This document shows, piece by piece, positions 8,566 through 16,081 of a stretch of 64,000 nt of DNA. The number at the start of each line of letters is the position of its first letter. The first letter of the stretch is position 1. Position numbers and translations under genes: made by a program. The notes beneath the pieces were generated by a model that worked only from the letters and a program-made list of their open reading frames with translations, searched no databases and had not been told where the DNA came from. This stretch comes from Bradyrhizobium sp. WSM1417 (GTDB lineage: Bacteria; Pseudomonadota; Alphaproteobacteria; Rhizobiales; Xanthobacteraceae), in the NCBI RefSeq assembly GCF_000515415.1, contig NZ_KI911783.1, forward strand, positions 6,993,831 through 7,057,830, in the 5' to 3' direction.

Positions 8566-9225
8566 TCAGGCGTGCCGCTCTTCGAGCGTGGGCTCGCCGA
8601 TCAGGCCCAGCGTGTGCTCGGGCTTGAGGTGCAGGCCGGGGTCCATCAGCTCGCCGCGCATCAGCGCCAGCGGCGCGTTGCGGTAGAGCATCAGATCGTG
8701 GAAGGGGTCGGTTAGGATCTTCGTCATCCAGACGAGGCCGGTTTCGACATCGCGGATGAAGAACAGGTGCACCGTGCGGAACATCAGACCGCCGCCGCCG
8801 ACGACGAGCCAGATCTTGGCGACCTGCCGCATGAAATCGGTCGCGCCGGCCCAGGGCGTGAACAGTCCGAACAGCGTGGGATCGACCAGCAGCACCACCG
8901 GCGACAGGGCCCAGATCGACATCAGCACCACCTTGCGCCGAAGGTTGTAGCCGACCTTGATCTCTTCCTTGTGCTCGTGCGTCGCCTGGTTGATCTGGTC
9001 GTAGCCGTGCGGCTCGAAGAAGAAGTGACCGGCCTGGCGCGAGGTCATCGAGACCAGCCACCCGACCAGCGCGGAGACCATGGGATCGACGAACAGCCAG
9101 ACATAGGCGAACAGAAAGCTCAGCGCGCTGACGAAGTGCAGGCTCTGATTGATGCGGCTGTGGTGATAGTAGCGATGGTCGTCCCAGCGCTGGATCCGCA
9201 GCTGCTCGAGATAGTTCTTGATCAT
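8566..9225 (-). CDS. Membrane protein with Mpo1/DUF962-like histidine pattern
   Basis: The start was set at ATG 9225 because GGGGGAG lies just upstream; an in-frame TTG at 9237 would overlap that site. The 219-residue product has about four hydrophobic segments. Residues 21-30 (HHSRINQSLH) and 66-71 (GHFFFE) reproduce the H-x3-N-x3-H and GH-x3-E pattern of Mpo1/DUF962 proteins. Yeast Mpo1 is an Fe(II) dioxygenase that shortens 2-hydroxy fatty acids. The similarity is recognised by eye and may be remote. The gene is on the same strand as, and 119 bases after, the PmtA-like gene, which fits a lipid role. Confidence 0.6.
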   Translation of the reverse strand: MIKNYLEQLRIQRWDDHRYYHHSRINQSLHFVSALSFLFAYVWLFVDPMVSALVGWLVSMTSRQAGHFFFEPHGYDQINQATHEHKEEIKVGYNLRRKVVLMSIWALSPVVLLVDPTLFGLFTPWAGATDFMRQVAKIWLVVGGGGLMFRTVHLFFIRDVETGLVWMTKILTDPFHDLMLYRNAPLALMRGELMDPGLHLKPEHTLGLIGEPTLEERHA

Positions 9226-9344
9226 GCTCTCCCCCAAATGCTTTCGGGTTCAGGATTTACAGAGATTCGATGTAGGCCGTGTGACATCATCGTTTTGTCA
9301 TGTGACGATGTGCAGCGACGCGGTGACGCACGCGTGAGCTTGGG

Positions 9345-10034
9345 TTACGCCGCTTTTGCGACGTCGATCTTGCGGAAGCGCACCAGCGAGAAATGACCGA
9401 GCGGCGGAATCAGGCGGCGCTCGGCGAGTTCGATGCCGTTGGCGCCGGCGAGCCATTTGGCATAACGCGACCAGGCGAACTCGGCGGTGCGGAAGCCGAG
9501 CGGACGCACCACCGGCTGCAGCTTCTGCTCGATGAAGCGACGCATGCCGGCATCGGCGCTGACGCGGGTGAGGATGATCAGCTCGCCGCCCGGGCGCAGC
9601 ACGCGGGCGAATTCGTCGAGCGCGACTTCCGGATTCGGCACGGCCGTGACGACGTATTGCGCCATCACGACGTCGAAGGAGTTGTCGGGGAATTCGAGCT
9701 TCTCGGCATCCATCACTGCCAGTCCCTCGACATTCTTCAAGCCGCCCTCAGTGACGCGCTGACGTGCCTTGTCGAGCATCGCCTCCGAGATGTCGGTGCC
9801 GAAGATGCGCAGATGCGGCGCGTAGAGTGGCAGCGAAATGCCGGTCCCGACGCCGACCTCGAGCACGCGGCCGCCGATCTTGTTGGTGGCCGCGATCGCG
9901 GCCTGCCGGCCCTTGGCGAACACGCCGCCGAACACGAGGTCGTAGACCGGTGCCCAACGATCATAGGCCTGCTCGACCGTGCCACGGGTGAGGTCGAGCT
10001 GCTGGTTGCCGTCAAGGTTCATGATCTTAGCCAT
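9345..10034 (-). CDS. pmtA: Phosphatidylethanolamine N-methyltransferase-like SAM methyltransferase
   Basis: The 229-residue protein is a class I SAM-dependent methyltransferase with motif I VLEVGVGTG at residues 58-66, the acidic motif II GTDIS, and AQYVVTAVPNPE. The N-terminal YDRWAPVYDLVFG segment resembles the Rhodobacter-type PmtA enzymes and the UbiE family. PmtA methylates phosphatidylethanolamine three times to give phosphatidylcholine, an important membrane lipid of rhizobia. Psd, which makes the substrate, is encoded about 3 kb away. UbiE-type quinone methylation is the main alternative. It lies 30 bases after a glycosyltransferase gene on the same strand, probably in one operon. 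Confidence 0.72.
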   Translation of the reverse strand: MAKIMNLDGNQQLDLTRGTVEQAYDRWAPVYDLVFGGVFAKGRQAAIAATNKIGGRVLEVGVGTGISLPLYAPHLRIFGTDISEAMLDKARQRVTEGGLKNVEGLAVMDAEKLEFPDNSFDVVMAQYVVTAVPNPEVALDEFARVLRPGGELIILTRVSADAGMRRFIEQKLQPVVRPLGFRTAEFAWSRYAKWLAGANGIELAERRLIPPLGHFSLVRFRKIDVAKAA

Positions 10035-10064
10035 CGATGAGGTTCTCGCTGTGGTCGAACGGGA

Positions 10065-11117
10065 TCAACCGCGCACCGGCCGACGCGCCATGATCGGCGA
10101 GGCGCGCAAGGCACGGCTGGGCTGAAGTGAAGTGAGGTTGCCGACGAACTGGCGCGCGCTGTTTTCCCAGGAGCGCTCCAGCGCGAAGTTGCGGCAGGTC
10201 TGGCGCGACATGGTGAGCGCGCGCAGGCACGCGGCGCGCAGATCGTGGTCGATCGCGCCGATCGGATGATCGGCGATGACGTCCTTCGGACCCGTCACCG
10301 GAAACGCCGCCACGGGCGTGCCGCAGGCGAGCGCTTCGAGCTGCACCACGCCAAACGTGTCGGTCAGGCTCGGAAACACGAACACGCCGGCGGCGGCGAG
10401 ATGCGCGGTGAGATCCGCGCCCTTCTTCTCGCCGAGGAAGACCGCGTCGGGATATTTCTTTTCGAGCGCGGCCTTCTGCGGGCCGTCGCCGATGACGACC
10501 TTGCTGCCGGGCAGGTCGAGCGACAGGAACGCTTCGAGATTCTTCTCCACCGCCACGCGGCCCATCGTCATGAAGATCGGCCCGGGCAAATCGAGCTTGG
10601 CCGGAGAGTCCGGATGGAACAGCTCGGTATTGACGCCGCGCGTCCAGAAGCCGAGCCGCTTGAAGCCGCGCTCGGACAGCTCCTGGCGCAGCGAGGGCGT
10701 CGCCACCATCGTCATCGCGGCGGCATCGTGGAAGTGGCGCAGCACGGCGTAGCCGACAGCAGCCGGAATGCCGGTCCGCACCGAGACGTATTCGGGAAAG
10801 CGCGTGGTGTAGGAGGTGGTGAAGGCGAGCCGGTTGCGGCGGCAATAGGCCCGCGCCGCCCAGCCGACCGGCCCTTCGGTCGCGATGTGCAGCGCTTCCG
10901 GCGCCGCCTTCTCGATCCGCCGCGCAATCTCCTTGCCGCTCGGCAGCGCCATGCGCAGCCCCGGATAGGTCGGTAACGGCCACGACCGAAAGCCGTCCGG
11001 CGTGAGGAAGTCGATCTCGACATCCAATGCCTTGGCCGCGGCAGCCAGCGAGGTCAGCGTCCGGACCACACCGTTGACCTGCGGATGCCAGGCGTCAGTC
11101 GCGATTAATACCCGCAT
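10065..11117 (-). CDS. GT4-family glycosyltransferase
   Basis: The 350-residue protein has a two-lobed GT-B architecture. The N-terminal lobe shows WHPQVNGVVRTL (acceptor side). The C-terminal lobe shows the donor-binding features GRVAVEKN (about 186-193), GDGP (210-213) and the E-x7-E-type segment FGVVQLEALACGTP (about 255-268). This pattern matches GT4 retaining transferases such as the GDP-mannose-dependent lipid mannosyltransferases. The acceptor is unknown. Its position directly upstream of a PmtA-like gene suggests a membrane lipid or diacylglycerol acceptor, but an LPS or other sugar acceptor is possible. No membrane segment is seen, so the enzyme would be cytoplasmic or peripheral. 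Confidence 0.8.
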   Translation of the reverse strand: MRVLIATDAWHPQVNGVVRTLTSLAAAAKALDVEIDFLTPDGFRSWPLPTYPGLRMALPSGKEIARRIEKAAPEALHIATEGPVGWAARAYCRRNRLAFTTSYTTRFPEYVSVRTGIPAAVGYAVLRHFHDAAAMTMVATPSLRQELSERGFKRLGFWTRGVNTELFHPDSPAKLDLPGPIFMTMGRVAVEKNLEAFLSLDLPGSKVVIGDGPQKAALEKKYPDAVFLGEKKGADLTAHLAAAGVFVFPSLTDTFGVVQLEALACGTPVAAFPVTGPKDVIADHPIGAIDHDLRAACLRALTMSRQTCRNFALERSWENSARQFVGNLTSLQPSRALRASPIMARRPVRG

Positions 11118-11390
11118 GGGGAAATCCCGAGATTTTTATGATTCTCGGCTTTGGACCATCAACCACGGATATTTCAGGCGTGTGACGTCATGGAAGTGTC
11201 GGCCCGCTGTTTTGTTCGTTAACGGGTCCGCGCAGCCACGAAACCGTCATGAAACAATCCTTTCCGCCATGAAGCCGTTTTCGGTTTTCCGCGCAAACGT
11301 CCCGAAACTTCTTGCGGTTAGTGATTTACGCAACAGAGCACCGAACGGTGCCGGGGCGGCCGAGAAACACCGCGCAAACAGGGGCGACCA

Positions 11391-12098
11391 ATGATCAATC
11401 TGGAGACGTTGAAGACCTATTCGCGCGCCGTTGCGTTTGGCGCAGTGGCTGTCACCGCGATCTCGTTCGCCGGACCGGCGAAGGCCGCGCCCGTGCAGCT
11501 CTTCCCGTTCTTCCAACCGCTGCCGCCGATCGCAGCGCCGCAACCGTACCAGCCCTATCAAGGCACGCCCTATCAGGCCGCGCCGTCCGAGGATCAGGAC
11601 GTCATTGAAACACCGGCCCGCTTTCGTCGTCAGACGGTCTCCTATGCGACGCGTGAGGCGCCGGGCACCATCATCATCGATACGCCCAACACCTACCTCT
11701 ATCTCGTGCTCGGCAACGGCCAGGCGATACGCTACGGCATCGGTGTCGGCCGCGACGGTTTCACTTGGTCCGGCGTGCAGTCGGTGACCAGGAAGGCGGA
11801 GTGGCCGGCGTGGACCCCGCCGCCGGAGATGATCGCCCGCCAGCCCTATTTGCCGCGCCACATGGCCGGCGGCCCCGGAAATCCGCTCGGCGCCCGCGCC
11901 ATGTATCTCGGCGGCACCATCTACCGCATCCACGGCACCAACGCGCCCGAGACCATCGGCAAGCAGGTCTCCTCCGGCTGCATCCGCCTGACCAATGACG
12001 ACGTCTCGGACCTCTACTCCCGCGTCAACGTCGGCACCAAGGTCATCGTGCTGCCGATGACGGAACGCCGCGCCGACCTCGGAGCCGCGACGCGGTAA
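11391..12098 (+). CDS. L,D-transpeptidase (YkuD domain), intact active site
   Basis: The 235-residue exported protein has a signal peptide ending near AKAAP, a Pro/Tyr/Gln-rich linker, and a YkuD domain from about residue 95. Active-site residues are His181 (HGTN) and Cys197 within SSGCIRL, followed by the family's conserved Arg. These enzymes form 3-3 peptidoglycan crosslinks or attach proteins to the wall in the periplasm. A paralogue at 53756-54946 shares long stretches (TPNTYLYYVLGNG, GVGRDGFTW, FMAGGPGNPLGARAMYLG) but lacks the Arg. The gene is monocistronic and ends at a good terminator. Confidence 0.92.
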   Translation: MINLETLKTYSRAVAFGAVAVTAISFAGPAKAAPVQLFPFFQPLPPIAAPQPYQPYQGTPYQAAPSEDQDVIETPARFRRQTVSYATREAPGTIIIDTPNTYLYLVLGNGQAIRYGIGVGRDGFTWSGVQSVTRKAEWPAWTPPPEMIARQPYLPRHMAGGPGNPLGARAMYLGGTIYRIHGTNAPETIGKQVSSGCIRLTNDDVSDLYSRVNVGTKVIVLPMTERRADLGAATR

Positions 12099-12120
12099 GC
12101 GACAGGACATTGTGACGCAA

Positions 12121-12150
12121 ACGGCCCCGGAACCCACCGGGGCCGTTTTC
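12121..12150 (+). terminator. Rho-independent terminator
   Basis: A ten-base-pair GC-rich stem (ACGGCCCCGG with CCGGGGCCGT) and a six-base loop are followed by TTTTCGTTT. It lies 22 bases after the stop of the L,D-transpeptidase gene. Confidence 0.85.
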
Positions 12151-12211
12151 GTTTGCCCTCGGCATCCCGATGCGCGCGCGTGCTGCGGCGCGATCCCCGA
12201 TGGAGGCGCGA

Positions 12212-12631
12212 ATGCAATCACGTCCGCAAACGCCGCAAGGCACATGGCTGCGTGCGATCGTCGGCGCCAGCGCACTGACGTTGCTGCTGTCCGGGCCCGC
12301 TTCGCTCGCACAGCAGCCGGCGAGCGGCGATGCAGCCCAGCAGGCCTTCAACAATTCCTGCCGAACCTGCCACTCCGTGAAAGAGGGCGACAATCGTCTG
12401 GGCCCCAACCTCAATAAAATCGTCGGACGCAAAGCCGGCTCGCTGCCGAACTACAACTATTCCTCGTCGATGAAAGAAGCCGACTTCGTCTGGGACCAGG
12501 ACAAGCTCACCCGCTTCATGGTCAAGCCGGACGAGATTGTATCCGGCAACAAGATGCAGCCCTATGGCGGCGTCTCGGCGGAGGAAGCCGGCAAGATCGT
12601 TGCTTACTTGCAGGCGGCGGGGGCGCAATAA
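12212..12631 (+). CDS. Class I c-type cytochrome
   Basis: The start is ATG 12212 because GGAGG lies five bases upstream and a signal peptide begins soon after; longer in-frame starts lack this. The 139-residue product has one haem-binding CRTCH at residues 50-54 and a likely Met sixth ligand in GNKMQPYGG. Size and motif order match the soluble class I cytochromes (c2/c550 type) that shuttle electrons in the periplasm. No oxidase or dehydrogenase gene is adjacent, so its partners cannot be named. Confidence 0.9.
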   Translation: MQSRPQTPQGTWLRAIVGASALTLLLSGPASLAQQPASGDAAQQAFNNSCRTCHSVKEGDNRLGPNLNKIVGRKAGSLPNYNYSSSMKEADFVWDQDKLTRFMVKPDEIVSGNKMQPYGGVSAEEAGKIVAYLQAAGAQ

Positions 12632-12680
12632 CAACGTCATCGATGCCGGGCCGTTTTCGCCGGGCGTCGGTGACCGCGGC

Positions 12681-12844
12681 CATCCTTCGAGACGCCCGCC
12701 TTCGGCGGGCCCTCAGGATGAGGACTGAGTGTGAGGCTCCGCGTTGGAAGAGAGACCTCCACAAATGCCTGCCGCAACCCGCAGGATGCCTATTGAGCCT
12801 CATCCTGAGGAGCCCGCGTGAGCGGGCGTCTCGAAGGACGAGGC
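12681..12844. repeat. Intergenic palindromic repeats, family A (two copies, inverted)
   Basis: The two copies face each other: CATCCTTCGAGACGC...CTCAGGATGAGG and CTCATCCTGAGGAGC...GTCTCGAAGGACGAGG. They sit between the convergent cytochrome c and small membrane protein genes. Confidence 0.85.
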
Positions 12845-12863
12845 GGGCACCACGCGGGACTGC

Positions 12864-13130
12864 TTACGCCGCCCTTCCCCACCGCTCCGCAATCAACCTC
12901 AGCCACGCCGCTGAATGAAACGCACTCATCAAGAGATACATCGGCACCATCCCGCCTAGCATAGAGCCGGAGCCACACAGCATGTCCGCCGGGCCATCGA
13001 GCATGGCCGTCAGCACGGCCATGATCGCGAAGGTCGGCGTCGCCGCCAGCCCGAGCCATCTGGCGAGGTGGCGCGCGGCCACCACGCCGTTGCGGCTCGC
13101 GCCGGCAGTTGCGCTGACGGGACTAGTCAC
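12864..13130 (-). CDS. Small membrane protein translationally coupled to DUF899 gene
   Basis: The 88-residue protein starts at GTG 13130, inside the last codons of the upstream DUF899 gene: the sequence GTGACTAG holds both its start and the upstream TAG stop. GAAGGA and, further up, GAGGAGG could recruit ribosomes. The product has two hydrophobic segments (WLGLAATPTFAIMAVLTAML and SMLGGMVPMYLLMSAFHSAAW). The coupling suggests that it works with, or is dosed with, the DUF899 protein. It has no family name known to me. Confidence 0.7.
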   Translation of the reverse strand: MTSPVSATAGASRNGVVAARHLARWLGLAATPTFAIMAVLTAMLDGPADMLCGSGSMLGGMVPMYLLMSAFHSAAWLRLIAERWGRAA

Positions 13131-13917
13131 GTCCTTCAGCCGCCTCCTCGCGAAACGCCTTCTCGCCGGCGGTCGAGATCTCGACCCATTTCTTGTCGGG
13201 TGCCGCACCTTCGGTGTAGCTGTCGTGCCAGTTCCACCATTTGTAGGTCGGCGTTTGCGGATAGCCTTTCGGCGAATCCTCCCAGACCTCCTGCCGTCCC
13301 AGCGGTGTGATATCGAGATAATTCCAGGTGCCGCCCATCTGCTCGTCGCCGCGGCTCTTGACGAAGTAGGTGCGGAAGATGCGCGTCCCGTCCCGGAAGA
13401 ACACGTTGGTCCCGTGCCATTCGTCGACGCCGTAATCCGCATCGAAGCTGTCGGTGACGGTGACCCATGGCATGGTCCAGCCCATCCGCTGCTTCAGCCT
13501 GCTGATGTCGGTTTGCGGTGCGCGCGAGGCGAACACCAACGTGGTGTCGCGGGCATTCAGGTGCGCGACATGGGCGACCTGGTCGGCCACCATGGAGCAG
13601 CCGCGGCAGGCATGATCGGGCCAGCCGAACACGCCCGGCTCGAAGAAGGCGCGATAGACGATCAGTTGCCGCCGGCCCTGGAACAGGTCGTGCAGACTGA
13701 CCTTGCCGCCGGGCCCCTCGAACGCATAGGTTTTGGTCACTTCCATCCACGGCATGCGCCGGCGCTCGGCGGCCAGGGCGTCGCGGGCACGGGTATTCGC
13801 CTTTTCCTTCACGAGCAGTTGCTGACGGGCGGCCTCCCAGTCCTGCGGCGACACCACCGGCGGTGTTTGCATGGCGGCCTGTCCGTGGTTTCCTGCGTTG
13901 TCAGCTGATGTCATCAT
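13123..13917 (-). CDS. DUF899 family thioredoxin-like protein
   Basis: The 264-residue product matches the DUF899 family: VVSPQDWEAARQQLL, LLVKEKANTRARDAL, a thioredoxin-like core with YRAFFEPG, and DHACRGCSMVADQV carrying a CxxC-type pair, then FFRDG and GTWNYLDITPLGRQE. Members are predicted to have a thioredoxin-like fold, but their reaction is not established. No signal peptide is seen, so it should be cytoplasmic. It is divergent from a regulator gene at 14065. A 31-base palindrome lies 26 bases before its start and is probably an operator. Confidence 0.88.
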   Translation of the reverse strand: MMTSADNAGNHGQAAMQTPPVVSPQDWEAARQQLLVKEKANTRARDALAAERRRMPWMEVTKTYAFEGPGGKVSLHDLFQGRRQLIVYRAFFEPGVFGWPDHACRGCSMVADQVAHVAHLNARDTTLVFASRAPQTDISRLKQRMGWTMPWVTVTDSFDADYGVDEWHGTNVFFRDGTRIFRTYFVKSRGDEQMGGTWNYLDITPLGRQEVWEDSPKGYPQTPTYKWWNWHDSYTEGAAPDKKWVEISTAGEKAFREEAAEGRD

Positions 13918-13943
13918 GGCTCTCCAACTTTTCCCGGGCGGCT

Positions 13944-13974
13944 GTTCCGTATCTCGCTATGCGAGATGCGGAAC
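13944..13974. promoter_or_regulatory. 31-base palindromic putative operator
   Basis: The arms GTTCCGTATCTCGC and GCGAGATGCGGAAC flank a three-base centre TAT, with a single mismatch between the arms. The site lies in the 147-base gap between the divergent DUF899 and regulator genes, close to the DUF899 start. GTTCCG...CGGAAC half-sites are typical of IclR-type and other winged-helix regulators, so it may be bound by the adjacent regulator. Confidence 0.65.
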
Positions 13975-14064
13975 CGCTCGTCCCTCGCCGCACATTGTCG
14001 GCCGTCAACGATCTCTCGCACCGGACGGTTGCGTGGTGGGAGTAACAAGTGTGGCGGGATTTGA

Positions 14065-15285
14065 ATGGAGTCGCTGATCACGGCCGCGGCCCGCGCGCTC
14101 CAAGCCGGCGATCCGCTCGGCGCGCTGAACCGCGTTGCGCTGCGCAACGATGCACCTTCGCTGGCGCTGCGCGGCATCGCGATGGCGCAGCTCGGCGATC
14201 TCACGAAGGCGAAGACGTTGCTGCGCAGCGCCGCACGCGCTTTCGGCCCGAGAGAGGCGGTCGCGCGCGCCAGATGCGTGGTGGCGGAAGTCGAGATCGC
14301 GCTCGTCTCGCGCGACCTGACCTGGCCGACAAAAACGCTCGCCGCCGCGCGGGCGACGCTCGAAGGACACGGTGACCTCGCCAACGCCGCCCATGCGGGT
14401 CACATCGAGGCGCGCCGACTGCTCCTTCTCGGGCGCCCCGACGAGGCCGAGCGCACGCTGGCCGAGATCAAGTCCACGCCGCTGCCCCCGGCTTCTCAGG
14501 TCGCCCGCGAACTCGTGATCGCCGGTATCGCAATCAGGCGGCTCAGAACGAAAGCCGCGCGTGCAGCGCTCGACCGCGCGGCGAGCGCTGCGCGGCAGGC
14601 CGGCATTCCCGCGCTTGCGGCCGAGGTCGAAAGCACGAGCCGCGTGCTCGACACGCCCGCAGCGCGCCTGATCACGCGCGGGCACGAACGGTCGTTGCTG
14701 CTCGAGGAGGTCGAGGACCTCGCGACATCGGAGGCGCTCGTGGTGGACACGTTCCATCACGCGGTTCGCAGGCGCTGCATCCTCGTGCCGCTCGGAAGGC
14801 GGCCGGTGCTGTTCGCGCTCGCCCGCATCCTGGCGCAGGCCTGGCCCGCCGATGTCTCGCGGGAAGCGTTGATCACGGGCGCGTTTCAGGCAAGGCATGT
14901 CGATGAATCGCATCGCGCCCGGCTGCGCGTCGAAATCGGGCGGCTCCGCACCAAGCTCAAGCCTCTCGCCGATGTCAGCGCGACCAGGCAAGGTTTTGCG
15001 CTGACGCCGCGCAAGACGCCGCAGGTTCTGGTGCTGGCACGCCCCGTCGAGGAAAAGCACGCCAATGTGCTCGCCTTCCTCTCCGACGGCGAGCCATGGT
15101 CGAGCTCGGCGCTCGCGCTGGCGCTGGGAACGAGCGCGCGCACGGTGCAGCGGGCCCTCGAAGAGCTGGCGCGATCGAACAAGGTGCAGTCCTTCGGACA
15201 CGGACGGGCGCGGCGCTGGATGACGCCGCCCGTCCCGGGTTTCCCGACAGGCTTGTTACTCCCCGGACCGCTCCTGAAGACGTAA
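14065..15285 (+). CDS. Putative transcriptional regulator with TPR-like repeats and two winged-helix domains
   Basis: The 406-residue protein begins with about 190 residues of Ala/Leu/Arg-rich helical repeats resembling TPR units. Residues about 240-320 (AWPADVSREALITGAF, LRVEIGRLRTKLKPLADV, QGFALTP) resemble an OmpR-type winged helix. Residues about 340-395 (LAFLSDGEPWSSSALALALG, SARTVQRALEELARSNKV) form a second helix-turn-helix of MarR/IclR type. Two DNA-binding modules in one chain is unusual. It is divergent from the DUF899 gene, with a strong palindrome between them, and is followed after 30 bases by a beta-propeller gene. The ligand is unknown. Confidence 0.7.
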   Translation: MESLITAAARALQAGDPLGALNRVALRNDAPSLALRGIAMAQLGDLTKAKTLLRSAARAFGPREAVARARCVVAEVEIALVSRDLTWPTKTLAAARATLEGHGDLANAAHAGHIEARRLLLLGRPDEAERTLAEIKSTPLPPASQVARELVIAGIAIRRLRTKAARAALDRAASAARQAGIPALAAEVESTSRVLDTPAARLITRGHERSLLLEEVEDLATSEALVVDTFHHAVRRRCILVPLGRRPVLFALARILAQAWPADVSREALITGAFQARHVDESHRARLRVEIGRLRTKLKPLADVSATRQGFALTPRKTPQVLVLARPVEEKHANVLAFLSDGEPWSSSALALALGTSARTVQRALEELARSNKVQSFGHGRARRWMTPPVPGFPTGLLLPGPLLKT

Positions 15286-15315
15286 GGTGGGATTCACACC
15301 ACAGGGACCGAGCAG

Positions 15316-15954
15316 ATGAAACGTTCAGCCGCCGAGATCGTCAGGGAATACGGGCCCTTTGCGGGCGTCGAAGCCGTGCACGGCGTCACCTATGACGGCA
15401 CCCATGTGTGGTTCGCGTCCGGCGACCGATTGAACTCGGTCGATCCGGCCGACGGCAAGATCGCCCGCTCCATCGATGTCGCCGCGCATGCGGGGACGGC
15501 CTTCGACGGCCGTCACCTGTTTCAGATCGCCGAGGACCGCATCCAGAAGATTGACGCGGCGACCGGCAAGGTGCTCGCCAACATCCCTGCACCCGGCGGC
15601 GGTGGCGATTCCGGATTGGCCTGGGCCGAAGGCTCGCTCTGGGTCGGGCAGTATCGGGAACGCAAGATCCATCAGGTCGATCCCCAGACGGGAAAGGTTC
15701 TCCGCACCATCGAAAGCAAGCGCTTCGTCACCGGCGTGACCTGGGTCGACGGCGAGCTCTGGCACGGCACCTGGGAAGGCGAGGACAGCGACATCAGGCG
15801 GATCGATCCCGATACGGGCAATGTGCTGGAGCAGCTCGACCTGCCCGCCGGGACCATGGTGTCAGGATTGGAGTCCGATGGCGGCGACCGCTTCTTCTGC
15901 GGTGGCGGAGATCGCGGCAATGTGAGGGCGGTGCGCCGTCCGAAGCGCAGCTAG
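15316..15954 (+). CDS. Small beta-propeller protein (glutamine cyclotransferase / Vgb-like)
   Basis: The 212-residue protein consists of repeats of about 45 residues, each containing a (V/I)D-x2-(D/T)GK(I/V) unit: VDPADGKIARSI, IDAATGKVLANI, VDPQTGKVLRTI and IDPDTGNVLEQL. Trp-rich segments such as LAWAEGSLWVGQY and VTWVDGELWHGTWEGED also recur. The pattern matches short beta-propellers related to glutaminyl cyclotransferases and streptogramin lyases, but no catalytic residues can be assigned. No signal peptide is seen. It is 30 bases downstream of the regulator gene and probably in the same transcript. Confidence 0.72.
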   Translation: MKRSAAEIVREYGPFAGVEAVHGVTYDGTHVWFASGDRLNSVDPADGKIARSIDVAAHAGTAFDGRHLFQIAEDRIQKIDAATGKVLANIPAPGGGGDSGLAWAEGSLWVGQYRERKIHQVDPQTGKVLRTIESKRFVTGVTWVDGELWHGTWEGEDSDIRRIDPDTGNVLEQLDLPAGTMVSGLESDGGDRFFCGGGDRGNVRAVRRPKRS

Positions 15955-16081
15955 GTACGCAAGGACGAATGCGCGGCAACGGCAGCCGTTAATATGTTTG
16001 CCCCAATTCCACCCCATCGGTGGGCTCTAGCGCCCTCCTCGCCTGCCCTGTAGACTTCTGCCCGGGCGGCCTGGGGGATTG

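Noticed and set aside
6593..9061. Very long open frame on the minus strand (822 codons)
   Set aside because: It runs antisense to the aminotransferase and out of frame with the Mpo1-like gene; composition (Arg, His, Gly, Val) is typical of an antisense GC-rich shadow.
9226..9344. Possible hairpin (GACATCATCG / CGATGTG) before the Mpo1-like gene
   Set aside because: The pairing is weak and interrupted.
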